A program made the position numbers and the translations under genes. A model generated the notes under the pieces. That model was not told where the DNA came from and searched no databases. It was given only the letters and a program-made list of their open reading frames with translations. From Teratosphaeria epicoccoides (taxonomy: Eukaryota; Ascomycota; Dothideomycetes; Mycosphaerellales; Teratosphaeriaceae), in NCBI GenBank assembly GCA_021401465.1, contig JADDMT010000226.1:1-31142 (forward strand): DNA of 31,142 nucleotides, given 5' to 3'. Positions 9,951-21,300 of this stretch are shown piece by piece; position 1 is the first letter of the stretch; each line of letters starts with the position of its first letter.

Positions 9951-10277
9951 GGTTATAAGCCTGGTTTTTGCCTGTAGCTAGGAGAAGAATTTGTTAGAAG
10001 AGCGTAATTAATCCGCTAGACAATTAAGGGCAGACTAGAGGCTGCTACTACACTATGTAAAGGAGACTAGAGCCTGTTAGACAGACTCTTAAGACGCAGA
10101 TAAGACGTGAAAGAGCCTAGCAACTACTTAGACACAGTTGAAAAGTTCGTAGTTACCTTCTAAAACTATTGAAAAGTTCGTAGTTACCCTCTAAAACTAT
10201 ACAGGAATTCGACATACAACTATCTTTATTCATCTGTTTTATATTCATTTATTTACTCTTTATAATACTTCCTTACA
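9951..10277 (+). other. Leader of element E, with presumed primer-binding site and a 31-bp tandem repeat
   Basis: Directly after the LTR comes GGTTATAAGCCTGG, the position of the tRNA primer-binding site; I cannot say which tRNA. A 31-bp unit is repeated in tandem at 10138-10168 and 10169-10199 with one transition between copies. No coding sequence is evident before the ATG at 10278. Confidence 0.6.
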
Positions 10278-11313
10278 ATGGATTTTTCTAAGGACTAAAA
10301 GAAAGTTCCTACTCTGACACAAGAAAACAACGAGTTCTAGTTCAAGCAGGAATCCTGTCTTCTTACGTTAAAGAAGTGCGCATAGCTAATTAACCGGAAG
10401 GCGCCGCTTCTAATAAGCCTCAAGATAGCAATTACAAATGGCAAAGTACTAGTAGTTAGAGCGGATATTAGAGCGAGCTAGAGAACTAAGCTCGTAAGAC
10501 AAGCTAAGCTTGTAAGACAGGCGAGTTAACAGTTAGACTACCTGCTACTTAGTAGTTGCTATCTATCCTTTCATGCATACCTCTACGCGAACTCTAGTTA
10601 GACTTAAAGGGTAAGCAGCTAGTCCTACTATAGTAGTACTTAAGGGATGCGAGCAAGCGACAGCAGAGATCCTCTAATCTATCCTTATCTATATAGAGAG
10701 ATCAGAGCTAACAAAGCGCTAGTTAGAGCTCGTCGGGATCTCAGGACTATAGAGACCTAACCGTTAAAGGCACTATGCTACTAGCTACTAATTAAGAGGG
10801 GGCATAGTCGTAATATGTCGTAGGTAACTAGATATATGGAGCTAGCTAACACAAATAGGTAGTTTGAGGCTAATTTAACTGCTCTATATAAGATATTACG
10901 GAGCCTTAACGAGACTAATAGCACTCTGACGCTTAAGTGCAAGATGGCCGCGGAGGTATAGGCTGTATTACTCTCGAAATACAAAAAGAACCTTCTAATA
11001 TCCTTAAGGGTATACTAGTAACAGTACACGATGTATGAGATAGACAAGGATACGAGCATTAACGACGCCTATACGACACTTACGAACCTATCGCAAAAGA
11101 TTGTTAATGTCGAACCTAAGACAAGGATGTTATACACATAAGACAGAGTTGTCTAGTAGCTCCTTAATGCCCTACCTAAGCACTACTACAATCTAAGACG
11201 TAACCTCGATCTAATAGACATCAAGGATAGTCAGAGAATCCTGCATATCCTGTTCGAAGAGGAATTGCGTCTAAAGGGCTCTAGCATTATAATGAGCATA
11301 GAAGTCAGAAAGG
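10278..11313 (+). pseudogene. gag: Element E gag, first part
   Basis: The first ATG after the leader opens a frame (MDFSKD...) that continues without a net indel to the F insertion at 11313/11314. It carries the copia-type gag start (a LTQENNEF segment near residue 15, then a Trp/Gln stop) and a later helical capsid-like segment at about 11040-11290. Several codons are TAG or TAA. The remaining C terminus, with the zinc knuckle, continues at 18324 on the other side of F, in the same frame once F and one AAAGG are removed. Gag would form the virus-like particle. Confidence 0.8.
11309..11313. repeat. Target-site duplication of element F, left copy (AAAGG)
   Basis: It is identical to 18319-18323. 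A perfect 5-bp duplication is the normal result of gypsy integrase. Confidence 0.92.
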
Positions 11314-11774
11314 TGTTATAGTTACTCGCGACAGGTAGTCAGGTGACTTCCTATTACGTGTAAGCCAAGGATTCTTTAGAGAGTACTAACACAAGCAGGA
11401 GCTAAGATAATAATAATTAGTATAAAGGTAATTCTAATTAGTAGGTAGGTAACATAAGTTAAACGCATTAAGGCTATAAGGGCATCTTAGTGTTCCTAAA
11501 TACATAGGAGACATCATAGTGTTCTGTCCTACTCTGTTTTGCTCTATTACTCTGTTTGACAGAGCGCTACAGAGTAGTAGAGCACTCTGTAGCGGCTTAT
11601 GCGAGGTACTCTGTCCTACTCTGTTACTCTGTTTAACAGAGTACTATAGAGTAGCAGAGTACTCTGTAGCGCTACCCCGCTTCTTGTAGTACTATCCCTG
11701 CTCGTTACGCGCTATCCCTACTTGCTATGCATGTTCTAGCTAGCTAAAACTTAGCCCTAGAACATTCTGTAATA
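11314..11774 (-). repeat. 3' LTR of element F (461 bp)
   Basis: On the plus strand it starts TGTTATAG and ends CTGTAATA (inverted repeat TGTTACRG/CYGTAACA, eroded by transitions). Two imperfect tandem units at 11521-11595 and 11607-11676 each contain ACTCTGT and ACAGAGT arms able to fold back. Against 17858-18318 I count about 42 differences by hand, all but about three transitions, with no net indel. Confidence 0.92.
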
Positions 11775-11801
11775 CTATCCTCCTTCTAGCCTAGCTTGTC
11801 C
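11775..11801 (-). other. Polypurine tract and conserved block of element F
   Basis: On the minus strand a purine run ending GGAGGATAG abuts the 3' LTR. The block around it (plus-strand CTAGCCTAGCTTGTCC) closely matches the block next to A's LTR (3934-3953, other strand) and the last bases of the window, although the LTRs themselves are unrelated. Confidence 0.7.
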
Positions 11802-11868
11802 TAAGTCTAGGTTATAATCTTGCTGCCTTTTCCTGCTAACTTTGTTAGGACTTTCTTCCTTACTCGCT

Positions 11869-12352
11869 ATGCCTACACAGCCTAGTTCTTCTAAATCTTC
11901 TAGCACCTCTTCCTAACTAAAGCTTGCAGAATTTATCGACAATTTTAGAGAGATTATAGTCTAGCCTTGTTCTAGTTGTCGCGCGCATAACCGCGTGTAT
12001 AAGGTCTATATCTAGTCTAGTTAGTGTAGCGAGTATAACTATTACAATGTCTGCTATAATATTAAGGTTACCTGCTTAGAGTTTAACCGCTTAATTAGGG
12101 AGAAGAAGAGGCTTTAGTGCTAAATCAAGGAGGTAAGAGAGGCTTTAGAGTAGGCTTAGGAGGCTCTTAACACTACATATACTCACGAAGAGCGTTTACG
12201 AAAACAAATAGAGCTTATTGATTAACACGCTAATGAAGCCATTTTAGTAGAGGAGGCAAATCTAGTAGAACTTAAGTGTAAGGAGGAGTTGCCGCTCTTA
12301 GATTCAGGTTCTTTAGACCTCTACTTGTTGCCTTCTACTTAGGGTCTTATGA
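11869..12352 (+). pseudogene. Antisense accessory ORF of element F: six-Cys cluster plus coiled coil
   Basis: ATG at 11869 opens a plus-strand frame with Gln-position stops. A Ser-rich N terminus precedes residues 34-63, which read C-x2-C-x6-Y-x8-C-x2-Y-x5-C-Y. With Tyr taken as mutated Cys (TGC/TGT to TAC/TAT), this is the cluster seen intact in element A at 3880-3260. Residues of about 70-145 are Lys/Glu/Arg/Leu-rich, with heptad-like spacing typical of a coiled coil. Near 12347-12352 the sequence TTATGA, which ends the A copy, recurs over the pol stop, but here it is one frame off the ATG frame, so an indel or a longer ORF is possible. A pyrimidine-rich leader (about 11830-11865) precedes the ATG, 94 bases from the LTR. 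Function unknown. Confidence 0.68.
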
Positions 12353-15300
12353 TAGACTAAGGATACTACCTTTCCTCGGATTTCTAGGTAAAAGGTCTAC
12401 CTTCTCTTTGCGCTCCTTCTACGCCTAATGAAACTTCGTTAAGAGGAATTAGTAGTTCTTAAGGTTCCTTTTTAGTTCCTAGGTATTCTTAGTATCGTTA
12501 TATCCTTTCTATTTGACGAGGTATTGCTAACCCTTCTAGTCTAGGATTTCTTCGACTTCAAACTCGTTCTCTTCCTCTAGTTAGAGTAAAACGTTTCCTG
12601 ACATAGTGTTTTAGCGTCTGCTAGTTCTAGCATAGACACGTAGAATACCGGGTGTATCCTTGCGTCGTCCGGTAGTTTAAGTTAGTAATTAACTAGTCCG
12701 TAGGGCTCATTAATCAAAAATGGCCTGACCTTCACATAGTCTAGTTTCTTGGTCAATCTCTAGGTTCTTAGGTTTTTTGTTAGGAGGTAGACCTTATCCC
12801 CCCTCTTTAGCTAAGGTGCCATTTTTCGATTAGCGTTATACTGTCCCGTGATCTTCTCTTAAGACTTAGTAACTGCCTCTTGTAATTCCTTATGTACCCG
12901 CTTTAAGTCTTCTAAAGCAACTATTGCCTTATCCGCATGTAGATGTTATAAATACTATTCCCTAAATAGTCGCGGAAGTTTCCTAAAGTTAGCGAAGAAT
13001 AGTGTCTCTTTTGTAGTCTTAGATTGTTAATTATTTGGTGCAAGTTATGCTATAGACAGTAACGATGCCTAATTATCTTATGCGTAATTAACGTAGTATT
13101 ATAGATCTACCTCTAAGGCCTGTTTCTTTACTTCTGTTTAGCTATCTGTTTATAGATAGTATGCTATAGATAGCTTGTACTTGATTCTAAGTGTCGCCAT
13201 AAGCATCTTCTAGTAATTCGATGTAAAGAGCTTATCTCTGTCTGTAATATATGTCCTTAGGAATCTATAGTACTACATAAGTCTGTCTAGTACAAGGTAC
13301 CTAAGCTGCGCTACCGTACTCGCTTTGTTAGTAGGAATAAAGTATGCATATTTCGTAAGCCTATTAACTATGACAAGTATCATGTTGTAGCTATGTCCTA
13401 TAACTAGGTCCTTAGATTTCGGTAGTTTTGTAATAAAGTCTATTATAACTTCATCCTATGGTTTCTCTAGAGGATGTCTAAACTAAAAGTGTCTATATTT
13501 GGCGTGTCTATTAGCCTTGTTACACTAACACTACAGACATTTCTTAATGTACTCTAGGACTAGTTGTCGCATGTGTAGGAATCTAAAGCTCCGTTTGACT
13601 AGTTCTATTGTCTTTAAAACTCTAGGGTGTCTATTCTCTAGCCTGTCGTAGTATTATTGTATATACTCTGTAACTTGTTCCTTACATACTCGGTACTTCC
13701 TATGTTTAATTAGGAACTGTTCTTCTTTATCTTGAAGAACTTGTATAACGCTGTTAAATTCTTTCGTATTAGCACTAAGGCTTCCGTCTTAATTAGCCTT
13801 TAGTATTTGTTATTACACTGTCTCGTGACCCTCTATATAGTCGCTATAGTAGCTTAGTACGTCGGCTTGTCTGTTCTCGCGTCCTAGGGTATAGCGGATT
13901 TTGAACTTATACTACCCTAACAGCTCTAACTAGCGGGCTTGTCTCTAGGTTAGTACTTTAGTCGTAGTAAGGTAAGTCAGATTATTATGATTAGAAAAAA
14001 TTGTAAGACTTAGCCTCCTTCCGCATATGCTCGCTAGTGTTATAGGGATGCAACTATAGCAAGTAGCTCCTTATTATAAATGTCGTAGTTCTGTTCTGCA
14101 GGCAACATCTTTCTTAAATAGTAGGCTATAGGGTATCATTTCCTATTATGCTCTTACATGAGGCATAGTCCTATAGCTTTGTCTAATACGTCTGTCTCTA
14201 TCTAGACTACCTTTTCTCTATCGACTAATTGTAGCGTTAGTGCTAAAGCGCACTATTCCTTTAGTCGCTTAAACGCTAACTCTTCCCTTAGGCTCTAGTT
14301 CTATTTCTTGTCTTTCTTCGTAAGCTCTGTAAGGGGTACTAATAACTTAGAATAGCCCTTAATGAATTTCCTGTTATAGTAAGCTAATCCTAGGAATGCC
14401 TGTACGTCCTTAATGCATGTTAGTATTAGCTATTCCTGTATTAACCTAGTCTTCTCTAGATCGATTTAGATTCTAGTCATGCTAATAACAAATCCTAGGA
14501 ACTTAACTTCCTTCTTGTGAAACTCGCATTTCTCTAGTGTAGTCTTGAACCTAACTTAGCTTAATTGTTTAAAGACGTCCTGTACTTATTATACGTGCTT
14601 GTCAAGACTTCCCCTAGTGTAAACTAAAATGTCGTCTATGTATGCTACGACGTACACATCTAGAAGTTCTCAAAGGACTTTATTAACAAGTTCCTGACAT
14701 GACGCTAGGGTGTTAGTTAGTCCTATAGGCATGACTAAGAACTCGTAAAATCTATATCTTGTCTAGAATGCAGTCATGTATTCGTATCTAGGAGCTATGC
14801 GTATTACATTAAGCGCATTACGTAGGTCGATCTTTGTATACTAGTCTAATCTAGTTAATTAGTCTTGCATTTCTTTAATATTTAGTAATAGGTACTAGTT
14901 CTTAATCGTGATGTCGTTTAGTCATCTGAAATCTACTACTAGTTGTAGTTTCCTGCCTACTTTTAGAACGAACATTACTAGCGAGGCTGCTAAGGATGTT
15001 AACTTCTGTATCTAGCCTTTTTCTAGTTTCTCCTTTAGCTATTTGTTTAGGGTTTTAAGCTCTTTCTTAGACATCGCGTATAGGGGTCCCTATAGAGGCT
15101 CTTTCCTAGGCTATAAGTGTATCTTATGATCCTATAGTCAATGTTTAGGTAAGGCCGCTTTGCCTCTCTCCTCTTTAAAGAGTCGCTTCTACTTACTATA
15201 CTCCTTAGGGATGTCTAGGTCCGAGATTCTAGTTTCATTCTTCAATAGTACATGACTTTCATCCTTCCCGTGATCATTATTGTGACCCTCCTAACCTAAC

Positions 15301-15790
15301 GGTAGTATTAATCCAGGTTAAATACAGTTTTCTATGATTCCTGTTAATGTAAACGTCTTATATTTCTTCCTGCATTTGTTAATCTTATCTGCTTATAAAC
15401 GCTACTACTATATAGGTTAAATGCTAATCATGTAGTCGAATTCCTTAAACTTAAGTACTCCTCTTTTCTAGTCTATAACTACGTTATGCTTTCTTAACTA
15501 AGGTATACCTAGTACTATGTCATGACTAGCCATGTTAGTGACATCTAAGACAATTTCCTCGTAGTGCTATTAGATAGCTAGTAGCAACGATATCGTCTCT
15601 TGTTCTATGCTAGGTAGCGGTAACCTATCTACTACTATGAGTTTATATGCTCCTTCTCTTCTGCTTCAAGTTATAATCCCTTAGCTCTTAACAAATGATT
15701 TAGAGGCAAACTCCCGCTTGCTCTAGAGTCTATTAATGCACTTGTTAGGTGCCTGTTAACGATTATTTTAGTGCGGAAGACTGCTGTTGT
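12347..15790 (-). pseudogene. pol: Element F pol: protease, RT, RNase H, integrase, chromodomain
   Basis: On the minus strand the protease site lies at 15730-15722 and reads DSR in place of DSG. The RT box at 14642-14631 is YIDD, intact. RNase H follows at about 14330-13850. The integrase core lies at about 13470-12960, with DFITKLPKS near its start, an ITDRD motif and the QTxxQTE region, so the three acidic residues are present. A chromodomain begins with EFEVEEIL near 12550 and continues through YLVK near 12510, and the frame stops at TAA 12349-12347. At least one frame change (near 12590) separates the integrase C terminus from the chromodomain. Many TAG/TAA codons mean no full product can be made. 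Confidence 0.9.
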
Positions 15791-16900
15791 TAATGCTTAA
15801 GCGCTTTCTGTGTTTAGGAACTCTCTTATAATACTCTAGTCTAGAGAGTAGATCTGTTTCCTAACTAGTTATTAGCCTGACGTTACTCTAACTATCCTAG
15901 GATCTGTTGTTTCGTCCGTAGCGCCTCTTACGCGTAGTGTCTTTCTTCGAGGGTTTCGTTGCATGCGTATTGTCCTTATGTAGTAATTATCATCTACTAT
16001 CATTAGTTTAACTTTCTAACTTCATCCTGTATATCCTAGGTTACTACGCTACAGTTATCTAGTAAAAGGTATCTATATAGGGTAGTCGTGCTTCCTATAG
16101 GTATTCGTCATATAACAAAGTTGTAGTAGGCGTAGTCTATCTCTAACTATAGATAATTCCAGAATTTAGCTCGTAGTATCATCTATGCGTAGTTAAGCTA
16201 TACTAGGTTTACTTTTTGTTGTTTGTCGTTCATCCTTAGGAATATTTCCTCGTGTTGTCTTACGATGTATAGTAAGAATACGCGCATTAGTGCTAGCGTA
16301 TCTATCGTAAATGTAAGGATCTTGTCGTTACTTTCTTCCTTAATTTCTTTATCGGATTCTTCCGATTTATTAGGACTTTCTTCCTTAGACTTGTCTTGCT
16401 AATCCTCCTCTTGCTAAGGGGACTCCGGAACTTCCTGACTCGTTTTAGGCTCCTCCTCTTAAGGGAATGAAGTTCTTGGATCTCGGTTCTCTTCGTTGTC
16501 ATTAAAGCAAGACTCGTTAATCTCTTTAAGGCTTGCGTCTTCCTATGTAAGGCTTAGTCGTGCGTGCCTAGTCTGTCTTGCTATCATACAGAAGTTGCGT
16601 TTAGTAGAGCTCTGCATGTGCCGTGTAGTTCTAGTAGAATTAGCAAGCGTTCCTTAGGTAATATCCCTAACTTAGCAAATTCTAATTCGACTTTGTTTTC
16701 ATGGTCGCGGAGTTCCTTATCTTCTTCGTAGATAACGCACTATAGATCCTTGCAGAGTTCCTAATTAAGGGCCCTATACTATGATCTATTACCCATTATG
16801 TAGGGAGTTCTTCTAGTAACTACCTCTACATAAGTCCTTAGCGCTTTCTTAGTAGAGCCTAGCTTACTACTCTTCTTATAGCCTTCTCCGCCTAAGTCCT
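15791..16900 (-). other. Gag-protease linker of element F with an acidic low-complexity segment
   Basis: On the minus strand this region continues in coding-like fashion. About 16500-16310 encodes a Glu/Ser/Asp/Lys-rich run, interrupted only by TAG and TAA. It lies between the zinc knuckle (16991-16950) and the protease. The open stretch at 16302-16502 (minus) is an Arg/Lys-rich shadow of this acidic run in another frame. Confidence 0.5.
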
Positions 16901-17790
16901 TCTGTTACATCATATTAAACTGTTTGCGTCGTACCTTATTCTTGTCACGATAGTCCTTCGCTATGTAGCCTTCTCTACTACAGGCATAGTAAGTTAGTTT
17001 TCCTGCTCCTTAGGGTAAATTCTTTGCCTGTTTTCCTTTTCCTTTTACTACTCGACCCTTCTAGATAGCGTCTAGTTCTATTCGCTACGCGCTATAGTAG
17101 TCATTTCCCTTTAGCTTATTATAGGTACTATGGTTTTGTCGATTGTTATATCTAGGCATATATCCTGCTTTTCTAGAAGTCTTAGAATCATAGCGTTATT
17201 ATAAGGCTCGCTTATAGAGCTTATTGTCAAGATCGATTGTAACCTTAACTAATGTTCCCATATTATCTACCCTTCTACTATTACGCATAAGCTCGTCCTT
17301 GACGTTATCTTTAAGACCTTGTTAGTACATTGTCATAAGAGCTTCGTTGTCCTACTTAGTAAGCTAGGCGTACTCCTAAAACTTGGTAGCATAGTTAGCA
17401 TATGACCCTTTCTAAGTCAAGTGTTAGATGACCCTAACTATAGTAGTATCCTCGTTTAAAGATCTAAAGACTTTCTTCATTATATGCTTAAGGTGTTCGT
17501 AGCTTGCAAAAACTCTGTTTAAGTTGTTAGTTCTATTATTATCTAGATAGGTCCTAAGAAATAGTTTAACCTAATACTAAGCTCTTCCTTACATAAATGT
17601 CGTTGCAAAGACTGTCTTCAAGTTATCCTAAACCTAGTTAAACATGAAGTACATGTCTATCTGATTAACCTAGGTGTCAAACTTGTCCTAGTTGCTATAA
17701 TAGAAGTATAGCTTTCTGATCTTAAGAGAGTCGTTTCTAGCATGGGTTCCTAGTACGTTGCTAGTACTAGTAGTATGTCGAGTACTACTT
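16901..17790 (-). pseudogene. gag: Element F gag with mutated zinc knuckle
   Basis: The frame shows a capsid-like helical region (about 17700-17200) and ends with a CCHC zinc knuckle at 16991-16950. Of the expected C-x2-C-x4-H-x4-C, the first Cys, the His and the last Cys are all Tyr. Only the second Cys remains. Each change is a single transition at CpA or TpG. Gag would package the element RNA in particles. The start codon was not fixed with confidence. Confidence 0.78.
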
Positions 17791-17857
17791 ATCTCGCTAG
17801 AGGTAGGAGTTCCCCTTCTAACCTGTAATAAGACACTTATCCTAAGGGCGTTTAAAG

Positions 17858-18318
17858 TGTTACAGTTACTTGTAACAGGTAGTTAGGTAACTTCCTATTA
17901 CGTGTAAGCTAAGGCTTCTTTAGAGAGTGCTAACATAAGTAGGAGCTAAGACAATACTAATTAGTACAAAGGTAACTCTAATTAGTAAGTAGGTAACATG
18001 AGTTAAAAGCATCGAAGCTATAAGGGCATCTTAGCGTTCCTAAATACATAGGAGACATCATAGTATTCTATCCTGCTCTGTCCTGCTCTATTACTCTATT
18101 TAACAGAGCGCTACAGAGTAGCAGAGTACTCTGTAGCGGCTTATACGAGGTACTCTATCCTACTCTGTTACTCTATTTAACAGAGTACTATAGAGTAGCA
18201 GAGTACTCTGTAGCGCTACCCCGCTTCTTATAGCGCTATCCCTGCTCGTTACGTGCTATCCCTACTTGCTATACATGTTCTAGCTAGCTAAAGCTTAGCC
18301 CTAGAACATTCCGTAACA
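17858..18318 (-). repeat. 5' LTR of element F (461 bp)
   Basis: This is a full-length partner of 11314-11774, starting TGTTACAG and ending CCGTAACA on the plus strand. Because F reads on the minus strand, this is the upstream LTR. The sequence next to it on the left (minus-strand CTTTAAACGCCC) is the primer-binding position, tRNA not assigned. Confidence 0.93.
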
Positions 18319-18323
18319 AAAGG
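18319..18323. repeat. Target-site duplication of element F, right copy (AAAGG)
   Basis: Identical to 11309-11313. E's gag frame resumes at 18324. Confidence 0.92.
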
Positions 18324-21300
18324 GCAGAGCGTACTTCCTTTATAGTTCTCCTAACTATATCGTGCAGAAGTGCCTATAACTACCTAATGCATAAAAGGCA
18401 CTAAAAGAAAAGCTACGTAAGCGCTATAGTAGTCTACCTCGCTAGAGGAACACTAAGCTAAGGTCTCTAAATTAGAAGATTAAAGCATTAGAGATAAAGA
18501 GCAAGAAGTATAGTCAGAGCAAATTACGCCTAGGTAAGAAGGACAAGAAGCGTATAGATAAGCGAAAGCACAAGAAGGCTAAGGCTAATACTACAGATAC
18601 GGACATGTTACTATCCTCAGGCAACTCTAACTCTGACTCTAAGAACTCGGCATTTTTAGAGCACTCTGATTCTTCTGACAAATCAGATGACAAATACAAG
18701 TAGGTAGAAGCTATAGCTAACGCAAAGGGCAAGCTTAAACAAAGTGCAGTTCTCCTTAACTCTAGTGTATTAGCCTACATGTCTAATAATAAGGATCTCT
18801 TCAGGAATCTGAACCTGACGCGGCTAAGACAAATTAAAGTTAGGGGTAGTTTCTTAGAGAGTAGACATAGGGGTAAAATAGTAATCTCTGACGCATTAAG
18901 AGGAAGTCTTGTGGTTCCTATAATTTATGTCCTATAAACAGGTACTACTCTAATCTCAGGATAAAAGCTTGTTTACGAATTAGACTTAGTTAGAATGATG
19001 CTTCCTAATACGTTCTACATAGTAAATTCAAACATTAATCTAATTCTAGAATATTACTCTTAAGGTAGCGTATACTAACTCTAGAAGATTTATAGCATGC
19101 CTACCGCTTAGTTAGAGGGTGCTAAAAACCGGCTAAAATCCCTGCTCGCTCTAATAGCAGACATAGAGGATAACTCTAAACTAAAGGTACGTAAAGCCTA
19201 TGACCTTTAGTATTGCTACTTTCTATATTATAATTAGACAAAGCTCAAGTCTCTTTAAAAGGTCACGACCCTAAAGAACCTAATATTTGTAATTAACAGC
19301 TTTGACTATAAAGCTTATAGCCTTACTAATATGAAGAAGAAGCGAGGAAAGGTTATAGATAGAAATCGTCAGATTCTTGAGCTAATATTAATAGACATTT
19401 ATAGCCCTTTGCTATTATCAAGAGAAGGTTACAAGTATTTCCTGATTATTATAGACAATTACTCGCAAAAGGCGTAGGCATATCCGCTAAAACATAGGTC
19501 TAACGTAGTAGACACTCTATGTCGCTAGCGTAAGAAGATTAAGCTTAAGACTAATAGAGGCAAACTAATAGTAGCAAAGACTAATAACGCGCTAGAGCTA
19601 ACATCTCTACTAGGTTAGTAGGAGTCAGAGTATAGCATGGCGCTTAACCTGACTAAGGCATACAACTCTTACGCGAACGGAGTTACGGAGAAGCATATTA
19701 GTAACGCTAAAAAGGACGTTAGAGCGATACTACAGGATGTAGGATTTTCTATAGAATTCTAGCTAGAAGCTCTAATTACAAGCTAATATGTGTATAACCT
19801 ATACTTAGTAAAAATTGACAATTTCTTGATTATACTAGAAGAAGTTTAGTTAGAGTAAAGGGCTTTAGTAGACTATATCCGCGTTTAGGGGTACTAAGTC
19901 ATTTTGTATGTAGACTCTAAGTCATTACTAAAGGATTTAAGAAAGGACAAGCTTATAAATTGTAGATAGGAAGGCGTGTTTGTTAGGTACGTCGAAGGTA
20001 CTACTAAGATGTAGAAGATTTAGGCACTAGACATAAAGAAGGTTATTATGACAGGATCTGTCAAATTCTTCGAAGAAAGCAAGGGGGGTAATTTGAATCT
20101 TTCTATACTAATGTAATAGCTAGTTAGAGGTCCGCCTAAGAAGCTATCTACCCTAAACCTAGCACAGGTAACCCGCAAGATTGTAACACATGTCTAGGTA
20201 CTACCTAAACCTAAGACTAACAAAGTTATCGAGAGACATGATCTTGACTCTAAGCATGAGTCAGAGTATGTAAAAGAGCATGAGTTAGAGCATATGAAAG
20301 TACTAAACCTACTAGTCGTACTACCTGTAGTACTTAGCAAGAGGACAAGAGCAAGGTTAGAGGCATTTAAGGGCGCTAGAGTTAGAGATACAGTGCATAA
20401 TCTGAGAAAGTTAAGTAAGGTTACTAGCAAGAGAGGTCGTAATCAGAATGACAATAGCAGGCAAGAGAAGGCAAAAAGGATAAGAGAAACTATCTATAGC
20501 TTCATTATGATTTATGATACTATGATTAAATCAAGCATAGATAAAGATACCTACTAGTAGAAGGGCGACTAGGTTACATTTCCTATATAGACAGAAGAAT
20601 ATAGCATAGTAGTAGTAGGAGCTAGAATGCAACTATTAGAGAAGATACCTATCCTAAAGACGTACAAGTAGGCCATCTCTAACAAGAAATAGGGGTACCT
20701 ATAGTTAGAGGCTATCTAGGCAGAGATTAGGGCACTTAAGGGTAACTAGACATATGAAATAATAGTTGCACTAAAGGATGCTTACCTAATTACATTAAAT
20801 GGGTCTTCGATGTAAAGTATAACATAGATGGATCGGTTAACAAGTTCAAAGCGCGGCTCGTAGCTAGAGGTTTTAGTCAGATCCTTAGAGTTGACTTTAA
20901 AGACACCTTTGCTCTAATAGTTAGACATAATACTATTTAGATCTTTATAGCTATAGTCTGCATAAATGACTAGGAGTTACACTAGGTTAATGTTAATAAC
21001 GCCTTTACTAAATTAGTCCTCAAGGGACGCATTATAATGTAAGCTCTACTAGGTGTAAAGGTTAACCCTAGCAAAGTGTTAAAGCTACTAAAAAGTCTAT
21101 ACGGCTTAAAGCAAGTAGTCTAAGACTAGTACTAGCTTTGCAAGGGAAAAATCAAGAAGATTAGCTTTCGTTAGAGTGAGGTAGACCCCTGCCTTTTCGT
21201 CTATAACACTTGAAAGCTAATGATTTTAGTCTATGTTAATGACATCACGATTAGAGCTAAGAGCATAGGCGATGTGAATTAGTTTAAGAGCAAGTTTGCG

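Larger units (their letters stand above)
11314..18318 (-). mobile_element. Element F: complete-length minus-strand Ty3/gypsy chromovirus
   Basis: Two 461-bp LTRs, an AAAGG target duplication and a 6.1-kb interior make this the only element whose both ends are visible and clean. On the minus strand the order is 5' LTR (18318-17858), gag, an acidic linker, protease, RT, RNase H, integrase, chromodomain, then an antisense ORF (plus strand), the polypurine block and the 3' LTR (11774-11314). It interrupts E's gag just before the zinc knuckle. Confidence 0.93.

Noticed and set aside
10781..10984. Minus-strand open stretch of 67 codons
   Set aside because: It is the complement of E's gag frame, which is supported by continuity from 10278 to 11313.
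16302..16502. Minus-strand Arg/Lys-rich ORF
   Set aside because: It is an alternate-frame shadow of the acidic Glu/Ser linker of F gag-pol on the same strand.
18514..18732. Minus-strand open stretch of 72 codons
   Set aside because: It is the complement of the Lys- and Ser/Asp-rich part of E between the zinc knuckle and the protease.
20194..20430. Minus-strand open stretch of 78 codons
   Set aside because: It is the complement of E's integrase-RT linker, which is in the established plus-strand frame.
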